Positions 1 to 14,200 of a stretch of DNA of 64,000 bases are shown here, piece after piece. How positions within the stretch are numbered: the first letter of the stretch is position 1; each line of letters starts with the position of its first letter. The notes beneath the pieces are model-generated. The model searched no databases. It worked only from the letters and a program-made list of their open reading frames with translations, and had not been told where the DNA came from. Location: positions 12,904,501 to 12,968,500 of the forward strand of contig JAKOON010000006.1 of NCBI GenBank assembly GCA_022577435.1. Reading direction: 5' to 3'. Source of the stretch: Embiotoca jacksoni (taxonomy: Eukaryota; Chordata; Actinopteri; Embiotocidae). A program made the position numbers and the translations under genes.

Positions 1-1395
<1,395 letters not shown>

Positions 1396-1401
1396 TTTAT
1401 T
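1396..1401 (-). terminator. TTC39B: Candidate TTC39B poly(A) signal
   Basis: The plus-strand hexamer TTTATT reads AATAAA on the minus strand, 645 nt downstream of the TTC39B stop codon. It is a plausible end for the 3' UTR. Other hexamers cannot be excluded without transcript data. Confidence 0.4.
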
Positions 1402-2045
1402 CAGTAAATACCAGAGTATACAGATTTATATTGCACAGGAAAAAGATGAACAGTTATTTACATAAAGACTGTTGGCTGCAGAAGAGGACACATTTTCTTT
1501 TACAAATATCTTTTAAATATATCTTATTTTGTGGATAAAAAAAACAACTGCTAAAAATATATATTTCAGAGAATTCAAAGAGCAAAAGTTGTGGAGTACA
1601 GTGAATCCCACAATATATTTTCTTTTTGATTAATGCATTGTATTCATGTCCTGGCTAACTCTTCCACAAAAGTCTTTTCTAAGGTTCACATCTCCCTGGA
1701 TGTCACGAGCCACAGAGTCATGAAGTTAAAACAACCAAGACATCTTACAGTTGTTCCAAGCAAGTCACCAGCTGAGGCTACTTCAGTATTCTTGCTTTAA
1801 ATGTAATTCTGTACATTTAAAATAAATTTCAGATTTCAACACGACACAGGATTACAACTCAGAGCTCTGCCCTGGCATACTAATGAACTATGTGGTTGTT
1901 AGTATGCCAGGGCATGCTCTTTCTCGTAGCTGGCCATGTAGAGGAATTCAAGTGCAGTCACAGGGATGAAGGCAACAAACAGGGTTGAGAGACGTCGTGT
2001 CGGGTTCCACCATCTTTTCCGTCAAACTTTCTGCCAAGGGTTCTT
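1402..2045 (-). other. TTC39B: TTC39B 3' untranslated region with long hairpin
   Basis: This is the sequence from the TAA stop (2046-2048) to the candidate poly(A) signal at 1396. It contains a strong inverted repeat at 1861-1920, reported separately. The 112-codon minus-strand open frame at 1948-2286 overlaps the last exon in a different frame and is a shadow. Confidence 0.55.
1861..1920. repeat. Inverted repeat, 16-bp perfect stem, in TTC39B 3' UTR
   Basis: The left arm 1868-1883 and right arm 1899-1914 are perfect reverse complements (TGCCCTGGCATACTAA), with a 15-nt loop at 1884-1898. Beyond a 2x1 internal bulge, AGAGC (1861-1865) pairs with GCTCT (1916-1920), giving 21 pairs in a 60-nt unit. 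Confidence 0.9.
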
Positions 2046-2631
2046 TTAAGCTGGCGTACGTGAAGGAGGAAGTTTGGCTGCGAAGGATCCCATGGTGTTG
2101 AGTGCTGCATGCATGCGGAAGTGTAGCCTTGACTCCATGTTGTAGTCCTTGTAGTTCATCCTGCATGAGATCACGTGTTAGATCTTTGTGTAATATGACA
2201 CTGCACATGCTATTAAAACAGTAGCTGTTATTTTGCATGTGTGGGTTCATTTGATTCAACTTGAGCACATCTTCTTCCCTTGACATTAACTCCAGAGAGG
2301 GATTACCTCTGCTACATATAAACTGGAACCAGTTAGTATTTTGGAGATTTTACCCATTGATTTTGAGGGAAGGTGACATGCAGGTGTTTTCTTGTTTTTT
2401 GTTTTTTTTTAGACCAAATGTAATAATTTGATCTGGATGGGCTGAAAACACTTACTTGATATTTTCAATCACGTTGATGGCCTTGGTGATGTCACCTTTC
2501 TGCTTGTACAAGAGGCCCAGCTCATATGTGGAGAATGGCACCAGGTAGTTGTCATGCTTGATTTTTTTTTCACTGCAAAAAATATCAACCCAAACTTCAT
2601 ACTTCAGTGGGTCTAGTCAGGAGTGTTAAAA

Positions 2632-2663
<32 letters not shown>

Positions 2664-5600
2664 GCAGCCAAATTTTGTTTCAGTTGTGCACCACAATACA
2701 GAGCGGTACAATTTTCATGCACACATGGTATTTATAGAACAGTAATGGAACAAAACCATTTTTATTTATCTTATCATTAAAAATAAAGCTTATACAATTC
2801 AAACGATATGTAGCAATTAACCAAGTAAAAACAAAAATTCTGTTTATTCTGAGCAGTGATGCTTTTCAAAATGTTAATTTCATTGACAAATAGGCCACTG
2901 AATGTGAAGAAAAAAAGAATCAGCTGGTGAGACAGTTGAGTGGCGATGATGAAGAGAAGTAGCCTGTTTAATGTGTCCTGTATAATATTTTTTCTGACTA
3001 AACCTCACTTTATTTGCAGCAAATATTTTCTGGAAGAAACACAAGCATTTTGGATAAATTTAAGCCTGATATTACAGATCAACAGAAATCCAAATTATTA
3101 TCTGTGGACTAAAGAGGAAAATATTCATGCATAAATATTTCTGTATCAAATTTTCACAACTGACATAACATGACAGGGCAGAGTGTTAATGGTCTGTAGT
3201 GATGGCCTTCAACAAATTCTTTATTTTAAGGTGATTAAATATATACACTGGGTGCAAGTCATTGGACTGAAGAGGAATATTTTTAAAGGTATTGGCTAAT
3301 GTACAAAACAATTAGCTCAAACATAATGGAAATAATGCAGAGAAAATTCTATTTTTAATTCCATTTTTGAGAATTGATATGATTGGCTCTTGGATATGTA
3401 ATAGTTCCATTTGAAAATTTTTTAATAATTTCCCAGTAAAAAGTTTCTGATGACAACTGAATACTTTTGATAAAATGTTTGCATTGGACTCCCAACTCTA
3501 ATGCTGCATTTGTGTTATAATAGCTTTAAGATGACCAAACCTGGAAATGACATGGTTGAAGCAGATCTCAGCCTGGACCAGACGCCCCAACTGTCTTAGA
3601 CACAGGCCCTTCAGCAGCTGGACAACACACTGGTCATCCAGGTGGTACTCTGACGGGTCTACACACAATACAACAAGCTGTTAGTTCCATGCTGGTATAC
3701 TTAAAAAAACAAAAACATTCAGACTGTTGAAATTCTGCCGTTTGTCTCACTTGGATCCTTTTGGAGCTCCTCCTCTGCTTTCTCTAAGGTACACAGGATG
3801 TTTTTAGTCAGCTCAGGTCTTTTGCCGACGATTGTGAAGCCATTCCACACGTACATCATTTCCTGTGGAAAAAGATAAAATACTTGTTTGCAACTGAAAA
3901 AAAGGCTTTGCGATTCACTGAAAGAGTGCGCACATGTCCTCACCAAAGCAGGGACGACTAGTTTCACTGGGTTGGAAGAAGAGTATCTCTGAGCCTTCTT
4001 TGCTGCAAACTTCTCCGTTGGAATTGACTTCCCAGCAATTCTCAATCTGAGACCATCCACCTGCCTACAAACCACGTTTCACAGTTACGTCATTCTTAAA
4101 AACACAACTGCAGAATAGTTGATTGTTTTTCCCTTTACATACCGGAATAATTCCACCACATTTTCTCCCAGTTTAGTAATTTCGTTCTCTGGGAGCATGC
4201 TCAAGATGGCAGCCTTCTGATATACATAAATGGCCTACGAGAGAGGAGCAATCAAATTGTACTAAGAAACACAAATACAGGAGACAACAGAAATTTGACA
4301 ACATGGGTAAAAAGGTGACGTTTGATACCTGGGACCACTTGCTCTCTTTGCAGAGCAGGTTGGCATAGCGATAAGCCTCAATCCAGTTTTGTTCAAAGGA
4401 GTAGGACCACATCAGCTCCCAGTAGCACAGGTGGTGAATTTGACGCCACTCTTCCTGTGTTGCGATACATGCCAGGAACTTCTCCTGGGCCTGCAGAGAA
4501 GGCCAGACATGCTCAGTTTTCTGTTACTGCAACATATACACAAGCAACAGTGTGGTAAAGACTGACAGCTCAACATTATCAGTACTCACAAATCTGAAGT
4601 TTCCTTTGAGCACAGCGATTCTTGCAGTGTAAAAGAGAATGAGGGCTCCCTGTGACAAAAATTCCTCAAATTACTTCAAAATAATGCAGTTTCACGAATT
4701 GAGCAATAACACAGCAATATTTGCATTAGTCAGCTAAAGCCCACTGCTCACATTAGGGAACTTTTCAGTGTAGGGTTTCAGCAGAGCTTCAGGCTCTGTA
4801 AGGTCTATTTCACCAGTACCTAAGGGAAGAATCCAAGTGCAGAGAAATCATTTTCAGACCATTAAAACCTCCAAAATATTGAGATGTTGTTTTATGTTCC
4901 AATTAAATGAAGGACTTAAATCTAGAGGATGTTGCAGTGCCACCCTTCAATCTGCTCACCAAGTATCACTGAGATGTAGAGGCGAAACATCAGCAGAGTC
5001 AGGGTGCTGAGAATCGAGCGCAGGCTGTTGCTAGCTGCTCCCTCTCTCAACTCGGACAAACCCATCTCCTGTGAGAGAGTCAGCAAACTAATCTTTAAGC
5101 TGAAAACCTTTATAGTAAAACTCTTATTACATCATCGCAAGACATGAGATCTGCAGTTGTATTTAGAGTGATATCACCTACCCTGTCTCCAGAGAATCCC
5201 AAAAACTCCATCAGTCTGAGGACTCTGGATGGAAGCATGGACAGCATCTGATAGGAAAAAACACACGTAATCAGTTGGTTCGCATTAGTTCATTAGAATA
5301 CAACTTAAACCAGCATCAATCAGCGTATAACAGTGGCTTTTTAAAAAATGTTTATCCACAACTGCTCTGATATTTTGAATGAATGGATGCTTTCAATAGC
5401 TCTCACCAGATTAAATGATCCGATTCCCATGCTGACCCCGCCCCTAAAATGAATGTGTGTACTCTTCTCTCTGTCCCCATCTTTCATGGCACTTGCCATG
5501 GCGTGACATTCCCTGGTTTGAACAGACGACATTTTAAAGTGCACCTGAATTCACTTCAATATGAAAATGTCAGGGGTCATTAAAGTGCTTCTTACTTGTA

Positions 5601-7888
5601 AATCTGATAACTGTTTCGGATTCTCATCCCTCCTTTGATGAATCCGATTATACTTTCATCCAGGAATGTGAGGGCAGCTTTCTGCAGCAAAACTTCAGCA
5701 TAGCACAGCTCTGCATGCATCTCCTCTGTTAATGAAAATCAAATGTCATGTGATGAGTGAGGAGTAAAGAGAGAAACATTTTGTTAAAAATTAAAAATGG
5801 ATGCATTTTTCACACCAAAAAATGCTTTTACTTGTGGTGTCAAAAAAGAAAGTCTTACACAAAATGGTAACTATCTGTTTTTTGTGACTCAGCAATGACA
5901 TGCATCCACATCTTGTTTTTTCTGATTGTTTCTGGCTAAATGGGAAGTCATTTCCCACTATATATATATGTATATATATGCACATACAGATAAGTAGGTC
6001 ACTCACCTTCTGTCAGACTGTCAGTTGGCTCTTTATACCACAAGTTGGCTAAGCTCTCCATTATTCCAGTTTTCTTACGAAATCTAAGTTAAAAAAAAAC
6101 ACGATAAATATGATCACAACTTAATAAAGACATCTTAAACTTTATGACATTGTTTTCTAACTATTGCGCCATACTTCTGGCAGGTCTGCAGGGATTCCCC
6201 AAGCGACGTCATGGCAGCATCCATGTCCTTAGGTTCAAAGGTCATACCCGCCTGCATCACCAATATGCTACTGTAGCCCATGGCATGGTACATACTCTGA
6301 CTCTTCCTAAAGGACAAAAAGGCAACAACAACATTTCATGAAATAAAAAAAAACCCTGTATGCACTGTTATAGCCAATAAACCAAAGTTAAATCAATAGC
6401 ACAGTCAGATGTTGTTATCAGAGTGTAGTTGACTTACAATGGTTTTAAAAGAGCCAGTGCATCTGCAAATCTGTTGTTGAGAAAAAGATTGAGGGCAATG
6501 GAGCATTCCTTTAGGGCCGTCTCCAAATCCACTTTAGAGCATCTGAAATAGAGAGTGGAAAATTACTATTCAACCTCACAAAAGACAAATAAATTTAACA
6601 AAAATGCTGCAGCCAAATCCTGACTGTGGCAGTTTCTGTCAGGGACTCTGGTGTTGGGACTGAGTGAAGGGTGTAATGTGCGGGTGGTGTCAGCTGGGGT
6701 CTATCAATCCTGTCACAGAGCACATTGAGGTTGTTGACAAGTTGTTTTCAGTAATCAGACGCTCATGCATTTTCATTTAAAGCTTAACCAGTGTTTCCAG
6801 TAGTGTAACTGATTACGTAAGTGCGTGTTGAATGTGAGCTTTGTGTGAGAGGTCAAAGGTCAGGCACATGAAGAGTGTCCAGGGCTAATAAATAGAGGTT
6901 CTTAAGTTCACCAGGATGTTCTTTGTGCCATAAAAGATTTATTTTCAGTTCCTTGTTTCATGTTTTGAAAAGCTTTTAAAGGCTCAAAGTGAAATGAAGC
7001 TATTGAACACTGACCGTTGAGAAACGGGCTTGGGACCGAACGGTTGCCCGTTTGACTTTGTTGACTGGTGAAGAAAAATAAATGTGGGTGGAGGGCTGTG
7101 GAACTGCTCTTGAGCAAGGCACCTAAACCAACAGCTGTGGTTGTCCACTGCTTCTACTTGCCTTGTGCTCATTTTCTCAATTTCGTAGTTTGTGTTCCCT
7201 ACTTGCAGATGGATTAAAGGCAGCGGTCAAATTCCTGTGCGAGAAAACTTACCGTGTGTACATCTGGCGAGGAAAAAAGGATTACTCTTCAATGGATTAG
7301 TTTTTTTTTTGTTCTCCATTTTACTATCTACTATTTTAACAGCTGTGCTCTTGTGTTTTTTTTCCTTCGGCATAGCTGCAAAATTGACAATCTCCATATT
7401 TTTCAATATACTTTTTTTTTTAACAATGGCCTCTGAGTGTTTTGTGTATTTTCTTTAAGATCTTAAAGTTGTGTGCAGTTGTTTCATGACATGTGTAAAT
7501 CACATTCACACATTTCTGTAAATTCCATAAAATAACTGCTACATTTAAATTTCACTTACACCGCAGCTTCACTGAGATGGTCCAAGTCCACCTGAAAGAA
7601 AGGAGAGAAAAGTTGAAACTATGAGAAACACCTAATTTTGTTTTTTTATTACAGCTCAAAGTCATATCAAAGTCAGAGTACTGTGAGCCTATTGTGGGTT
7701 GAACTTAGATGTAAATCACAGTCTGAAGAACTGTAAAGAAATGGGTCCAAACCTGGAGACACAAGGAAACCAGTGGGCTGATAGAAGTCCAAGATTTCTC
7801 TGACAGCTATCTTAAGTTTTTTTTTTCACAGCACCTAATAAATATTAAATTAAAAATATGGAATAATTCTAATCCTGTTCTGAATGGT

Positions 7889-7929
<41 letters not shown>

Positions 7930-8728
7930 ATAAACAATGTAGCCTAATTTTATAGATATTGTAATAGTCTCAGATGAAGTGAAAACTTACTGCACCCAAC
8001 CAGAGGACGTGCTGCCTCCCTGACATTACTGTAATGCTTTGCTTCCTGCATTACTAGAAGCTTCATTCAATTGGAGGCAGTGTCCAGTAGGCTGTAGAAG
8101 GAGGGTTTTACACGTTGGGTGGCTCCATAGGTAAATTTTAGGCAAACACTTCTGGAATATGAAACTGCTGAAACTCTGTATGCATAGGAGATTCCTCTTT
8201 AGTCAAAATTATAATGTAAACTGGCTTTAGACAACTGGGACAAATGTTTGTAGGTATATGAAAAGATGTGTATTTATTTTTACATTTTGATCTATTTTGA
8301 CGTTTGTTTACACAGTGTTTAAAATATTATTTATTAAATTAAGCTATCATTTAATATTAAATCTATATACTGCAGTTTCTTATGGGATGGTCCTGCTTAT
8401 TCTTGTAAACATTTTTATTATTGCACTGATTTTACATAGTTGTTTTGTTAAAAAAAAAATAAAAAAAATTATAGCTTAAGTAAAAAGCTAAATAGGTTCT
8501 ATGTACCCTAAGCCCGAAATCAAAGGAAAGCCCTAAGGTCTTTAAAAGTTTATCTCATTCATTCATAAGGTATTTCCCGAATGAATGATAAATATAAAAA
8601 TAAATAGCAGAAAAAGTTTCTAAATCGATTAAACAAATCAAATCAGCCTGTCAGTGAACGTGACGCATTAAACACTGATGCTGCAATGAAACGTAGCCTA
8701 CCTGTTGCAGTGAATTGTCTTTCTCCAT
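2046..8728 (-). CDS. TTC39B: Tetratricopeptide repeat protein 39B (TTC39/Iml2 family), 18 coding exons
   Basis: Coding exons in transcript order: 8728-8702, 7591-7560, 6542-6438, 6306-6175, 6083-6007, 5725-5596, 5512-5407, 5247-5182, 5068-4960, 4819-4752, 4649-4590, 4490-4329, 4234-4143, 4064-3944, 3862-3751, 3658-3541, 2572-2456, 2160-2046. They total 1749 nt, 582 codons plus TAA; every junction is GT-AG and in phase. Family signatures are LFLNNRFADALALLKP, SMYHAMGYSSILVMQAGMTF, GGVSMGIGSFNL, VPALEMMYVWNGF and YLVPFSTYELGLLYKQKGD, the last in the C-terminal TPR part. The family is cytosolic. Mammalian TTC39B promotes ubiquitination and turnover of LXR and affects HDL and lipid metabolism. 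TTC39A and TTC39C are similar; B is chosen because SNAPC3 and PSIP1 follow as in human. The N-terminus (MEKDNSLQQ-VDLDHL) is shorter than the long human isoform, so another upstream first exon may exist. Confidence 0.93.
2573..3540 (-). other. TTC39B intron 16 with (ACA)n microsatellite
   Basis: This is a 968-nt AT-rich intron. An (ACA)n tract lies at about 2634-2663. No other exon-like segment with good splice sites is seen. Confidence 0.6.
6543..7559 (-). other. TTC39B intron 2
   Basis: This 1017-nt intron lies between the short second exon and the exon starting CSKVDLE. It has several T-runs and no coding signal beyond chance open frames. Confidence 0.55.
7592..8701 (-). other. TTC39B intron 1 with long poly-T
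   Basis: This is a 1110-nt intron. A run of about 36 T at 7890-7925 reads as poly-A on the transcribed strand. No additional coding exon is recognised. Confidence 0.6.
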
Positions 8729-8868
8729 TTTATGTTGGGGTCCAATAGCCACAGTAGAAGTCGGAAGAATCTAGAAGATTTTACGTGTTTCCCTGCAGAA
8801 AGGAGCCAGATGCTGCAATGATTGCTTTCTGTAGCAGCAGACAAGATGATATTTCGGCCTGCAGTGGC

Positions 8869-8876
8869 ATTTATAA
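8869..8876 (-). promoter_or_regulatory. TTC39B: Candidate TTC39B TATA box
   Basis: On the minus strand the sequence reads TTATAAAT, about 140 nt upstream of the ATG at 8728-8726. A start site some 30 nt downstream (near 8840-8845) would give a 5' UTR of roughly 115 nt continuous with the first coding exon. This is inferred from sequence only. Confidence 0.4.
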
Positions 8877-8899
8877 GGTAAGAAGTTGGGAGTGGCCTG

Positions 8900-11215
8900 G
8901 ATTTGGAGGACCGGCCCATTAATGAGCCTTCAAATATCACAGAACATCATGTTAGGCACGGTTGTAGGCTACAAATGTTCTTCTCCTCTGGGGTTTACAG
9001 TTCCTGTTCTTGCTGTGAAGAATATTATCCAGATTATACTAACCATGTAGGTTGTGCCGAAAAGACTGAAACCGATCAATCAGCATAGGGTATGGGCATA
9101 CAATTTATTTTAAAACTAAAGGTGTAGAAATTGAATTTGATATAAATATTATGGTCTTGTTAAGTCATAGAATTAAAACGCATGGCAATGTTCCATCAAT
9201 GACAACTAGGCCTATGTAAATGTCTTGAAGTCCCAGCCCTGTCTACTGGCAACAGCAGTCTCTGGTGCCCAGAACCAAGGTGTACATTGAAGACACATAG
9301 AGGTGGAAGAAGTAGCCTAATCACATTTTTTTTTAAAATTAGTGACATAAAACATTTTACATGTTAAAGAACCAGTGCACAAATTCTATTTAGTTTTATC
9401 TTGATTTTTTTTGGTCTAAATATTTTTTGTAATGTTGTAATTTTAGCAGTTATCTGATTGGAATTATCAGAACAATCTAAAAATTCACGTGACATTGGGC
9501 CTCAGTTATGCAGCTCTTTCTCCGGGTTAACAGTCAAAAACTTTGTGCATCATATTTCATTGGCTTATTTTATGTTTTTGTAGAAACATCTTTATGTGAA
9601 AAGTAAAAGATGTCAGATAAATGTAATGGAGTGAAAAAGAAGTTGTATAAAATGTAAAAAAAAATGTTAGGTAAAAGTTCTTCCAAAAAAAGGAGGTGTG
9701 AGGGCATCACCAGTTATGTTATCCATTGAGGTACCCAGCCCAACCCTGGACGATTTAACTCAACACAAGGGATGTTTTACTTGGATTTACCATCTCTGGT
9801 TATCTGCATGCATGTGATGTCTCGGCCTAACTAATTATTTCTAGTGGTTTTGTCATTTTTCCTGTTACTCCACATTCCACTCATTGAGGCTTGATAAAAG
9901 GGATCTGTTACAAGCTATAAGTCTGCAGGAGGAGTAGTTCGTGACTAAGAAGGAAATAAAGAACTTTCAATATAACTGGCCTCCATCACTGTGAAAAAAA
10001 GTACTTGACTTATATGCTTTCCCTTCTACTACCATCTGTACACACTGGTGTCTGAGCTCCACAGATGCTCTGGTGTTATCAGGCAGGTTGCATCTGAGGG
10101 TTTTCCACTGCAGCCTCCACCATACAATCCACCTCGAAGCACCAGCAATGATACATCAAACAAAGAGATACAAACCACCTGATAAGAGGGAGATCGCTGA
10201 ACCGCAAGCCCACCAGAGCTGGAACCACAGGGGGGACGAGTGTCCATCATTAGAGCCTCTTAAAAAGACGAATCAAAGTTGTGAAAGTCATAAGACTGTG
10301 GCCAGGTGAGACATTATCAAACACAACAAGGCAGTATGTCTCCAAAAAGCAACAACAGAACTAACTCCTCCTTCCGACATCATTAGGAGGCGCCTACGCA
10401 AGAGAAAATGGGCAATGACATGAGGTGAGGGGGTTTTGGGGTCGTGCCTGTTTAATTGACAGACCTTTGGTGCAGTCAGATTTCTGCTGTCAATTATCTG
10501 GTCATCCAATCACTTAAGACTAGTTGCTCCTAAGCGTGACTGACTTCCCCTGCTCAGGTAGAGAAGTACAGTAAAGTTCATATGTCTGAGATTCTCACCA
10601 CTCAAGTTGTTGTTTGGAGCTGACAAGGAAGCAAGCGTTGTCTAATATAGTGAAGAAGACTCATGGTAGACACATGACAGCAGATGTGGAATCCCAGGTG
10701 CATGTTTAAAGAGAGTTAAAAGAGAGTTCTTGGTACTTCCACTTCAGCTGCTCTCGCCAGAACACTCTATTGAAACCTTTAATTTTCAATAAACCTGCAT
10801 AGCATCAGAGTCAGATACATTTTTGTTTGATTAAGAAGACTGCAAGTGGTGTAAAGAGGGCCCAAGCCATTTTGGCCCCAGTGAGGAATTCTCCACCACA
10901 CAATATCCAGACAGGCAGCTTCTTGTGGGCCATAGAAAATTGTTTGACTGTGGGCATAAATATGTGGCCATATTTGAATTACCCTGCAGTGCTGCATTAA
11001 GGTTTGTCTTCTTGTTTCCAACTTGTATGGATGAGATTAAAACATTTGCAAATATAAGCCTCTTAGAAAAATTTGGCATTATATTTCTTTAATTATAAAA
11101 TAACCCTCATAGTGTCATATGTGCTTTCCAGTTTTTTGTAATTATAAAAAAAATAAACGGCCGGCATGTAGTTATGTATGATTTCTGAGACGTTTACGCT
11201 AAAACAAATCCAACA
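8900..11215. other. Intergenic between divergent TTC39B and SNAPC3
   Basis: This AT-rich spacer of about 2.3 kb separates two divergently transcribed genes. No exon with paired splice sites and no RNA gene is recognised. The short open frames around 10.0-11.1 kb overlap one another on both strands and match no family I know. Confidence 0.5.
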
Positions 11216-11234
11216 ACTACATTACCCATGATCC
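11216..11234 (+). promoter_or_regulatory. SNAPC3: ZNF143/THAP11-type promoter element of SNAPC3
   Basis: The sequence ACTACATTACCCATGATCC closely matches the known ACTACAATTCCCATGATGC module bound by ZNF143 (Staf) and THAP11 at vertebrate housekeeping promoters. It lies about 30 nt before the SNAPC3 ATG, in a CpG-containing stretch without a TATA box, as expected for a core promoter or very short 5' UTR. Confidence 0.65.
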
Positions 11235-11262
11235 TCCGCGCAACGTGTTGACTTTAAGAAAC

Positions 11263-14200
11263 ATGGCGGCGTCGGAGCAGTCGACAGATCCAAACGCGAA
11301 CATCCCTGATTATGAATATACGGATGTTAACACGAAACCATTTCATATCGGCTCTTTCAGGACCGAATGGCTGAACAGACTGAACCCAAGCAGCTACTCC
11401 TACCAGCAGGAGGACGGGGACACGTTTGATGCCAACTTTGCTAAAGACATGGGGATCGGAGCGGAGACGATGGCTGAACTGAAATCCGTCTGCAGGTAGT
11501 CAGAGCTTCGTTCACAGACACCGTCTACAAGCATTAAGCGGTTCCTTTCGTCCCGCATACGTGTTTCTTCTCAAGTCTTAAATAACATTTTGATGCTGTC
11601 GAGTAAGTTTAAACTTCATTTCTGTTGGCCCCTTTCAAAATATGAGTTACACGATTCTCAGCTGGTGCACATAAAGCACAATACCATGAAGTTCAATTAG
11701 GGAATGGTCAAACACAGAAGAAACTGCAGAAGCAAAGTAAAAAAAATAAAAACAACATAACAGTATGAACAGATATGCTGTTTGTTATGTGCGAGTGTGT
11801 GCTGAAATAAAAGTTGTGACTATTAGTGTCCATTGGTTATTAGATGCTGGGCCTGTGCAGATAACGACTTTTGTCATTTGCAATTAATATACAGATTTGA
11901 GGAGCAGGAACCAGGGACTAATCTATAATTTAGTAAGAAAAAAAGACATGACTAACAGTTCTAATAGACACGCGATGAATATAAGGACCTTGCACAGGAT
12001 ATTAGAAACCAGCCAATAACTGGATATTTGTGGCACACATTTTTGACAGTGATCCCTCAAATGTGAGTATCACATGCTTTTAGATATATATATATATATA
12101 TAGATATATATATATCTATATATATATATATACATACATACTCGTGCGTTCTTTTGTCCTGTCCTTACCAAAATGAATTAACATGATCACATGAGCTTTG
12201 TTTAACTTTTTTCCTTCCAAGTGTTGATTCACTCCGCTGCCATCCTGAAGATCAGCAGCCTGACACAGATCTTGTACCTCCAGACTCAACCCTGAGGACA
12301 CTAGTGTATGAGCTCCCTTCACTTCATTCATATTATGTTGTGTCTCTAGACTCACCAATGGCATGATACAAATTTTAATTTAGTGTGATTCCCTTTAAAT
12401 GCAGTGAAATTACATTTTTGTTTTCTTTCTTTTACAGACAAAGGAGAAAGAGGCAAGATCACAGAGCTTCTCTAAAGATCAGCAAGAACCGACATGACCT
12501 CTACGAAGATGAGCTGGTGGGTGAATTGGTGAATCACTGAAGTCCGATCAGTCTTTGTAATTGTAATAGGCATAGTGTAACGTCTGTAGTTCTTCCTTTC
12601 ATGTGTCTTCATGTGAAGCTGGGTTCTCTGTGACTTCCAGGAGCGGTTATCTGTTGGTGGGAAACCAGAAACAGTGACTGACATGGTCCCTGAAGGAGAA
12701 CTCATTCTGACCATCAATGTCTACTACCCAGCTGTTTTTGAGAAAGTGAGTCGTCGTCGACCCCCCCTCCCCCCCAAAAAAAGCGCCAAAAATCTACATT
12801 TCACAGCCTGACACAGACATTTGTTCTTTAATGTTGTCCTCTGTGGCTCTGACATGTTTCACCCATTTCCCACAGTTTGCCTACACCAGACCCCACATGA
12901 CCCTGCTGGTGACAGGCTCCCACAGCTTGGCAGAGCTCAGGGATGCCATTTGCTGTGTCAGCGACTTGCAAGTGTGCGGAGAGTTTAGCAACACGCCGGA
13001 CATAGCTCCAGAATTCATCAGCAAAGTAACCCCTCAAGCATTTCATCTGTCAATCCAAAGTGCTCTGCAAGACCTTCGCAGAATGACTTTAGAGTTTAAT
13101 ATACACATTAATATGCACGTGAATGTCATGGCAATATTGAGCTTTGAATGATTTCTTTAGAACTCTTCTTTTTCAAGGGTAGAACGAGGGTACATAATAC
13201 ATCTCTAATAGGAAAAAAAACAATCTGCGCCTTGGTGGTTCTTGTGTTGTTGCTGAGCATCCAAACCAATTTCCTCTCGGCATCAAGTCTCCATTGTTGG
13301 ACCAACTCACAAAACCTAGAGGTAATATTTTAATTTGCTCTGTTTCAGGATCACCACAAATCAGCTTTCTTTTACTTCGAAGGAGTTTTCTACAATGACA
13401 TGCGATTTCCTGAGTGCCAGGACATCAGCATGTAAGTTTTATCTTCTGATTTAGTTTTATAGTATAAAGCTGGTGATATTTTGTCTTTATTTTCTGTCAA
13501 CAAATCCTGCAAAAATACAGAAAAAAACCCCCAATACTTTGATGTCCAAACCTATTAAAAACCCTTCATTACAACGTCAACATGGCCACTGTAGTTTAAT
13601 CCAATATATACACCAAATCTGCCACTAATTACTCACCAAAGCACACAATATATATGAATTTATGGCTGAAAAAACTCCCCAACAAATACAATTATACTCC
13701 TTTTTGAGTAGTATTGGCTTAACTTAACAGTGCCCAGCTGTTATGTAGAACATTAATCTTAGGCTTCGCTCTATGTGGCAGTATTTAAAAGGGATAGTTT
13801 ACTTTTTTGAAGTTGGGTTATATGATATGCTCAGGAGATGGGGTCAGCATGACCCCAAAATGGGAAGTTGCAAATACAATATTTTGTTTTTGTGGGCTAG
13901 CTGAATATGTAACTAGAACCTAGATTTCATTTGAACCTTTCCATAATGTGACTCTAGACCCTCTGATCTCTCCTTAACACGCCTTCCTGGACGTCTTCCT
14001 GGTTACAGTTGGTATACAATTATAGAATATCTAAAAGCTTGTATTGTTGGGCAGGTCGTGAACTCTTTAGACATCAGGTCTAGAAATATAGTTAAAGCTT
14101 TGTTAAATACTATCAAACAAACCAACACTTGTAGTGTCACTGCGGTGCTACTGGTAACACTGCAGCTAATGCAGTCAAGTAAAGATAGCACCCTGAACAA

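Noticed and set aside
1948..2286. 112-codon minus-strand open frame at the TTC39B 3' end
   Set aside because: It overlaps the last TTC39B exon in another frame and runs into the 3' UTR. The true frame is fixed by the splice junction at 2160 and the KDYNMESRLHF motif.
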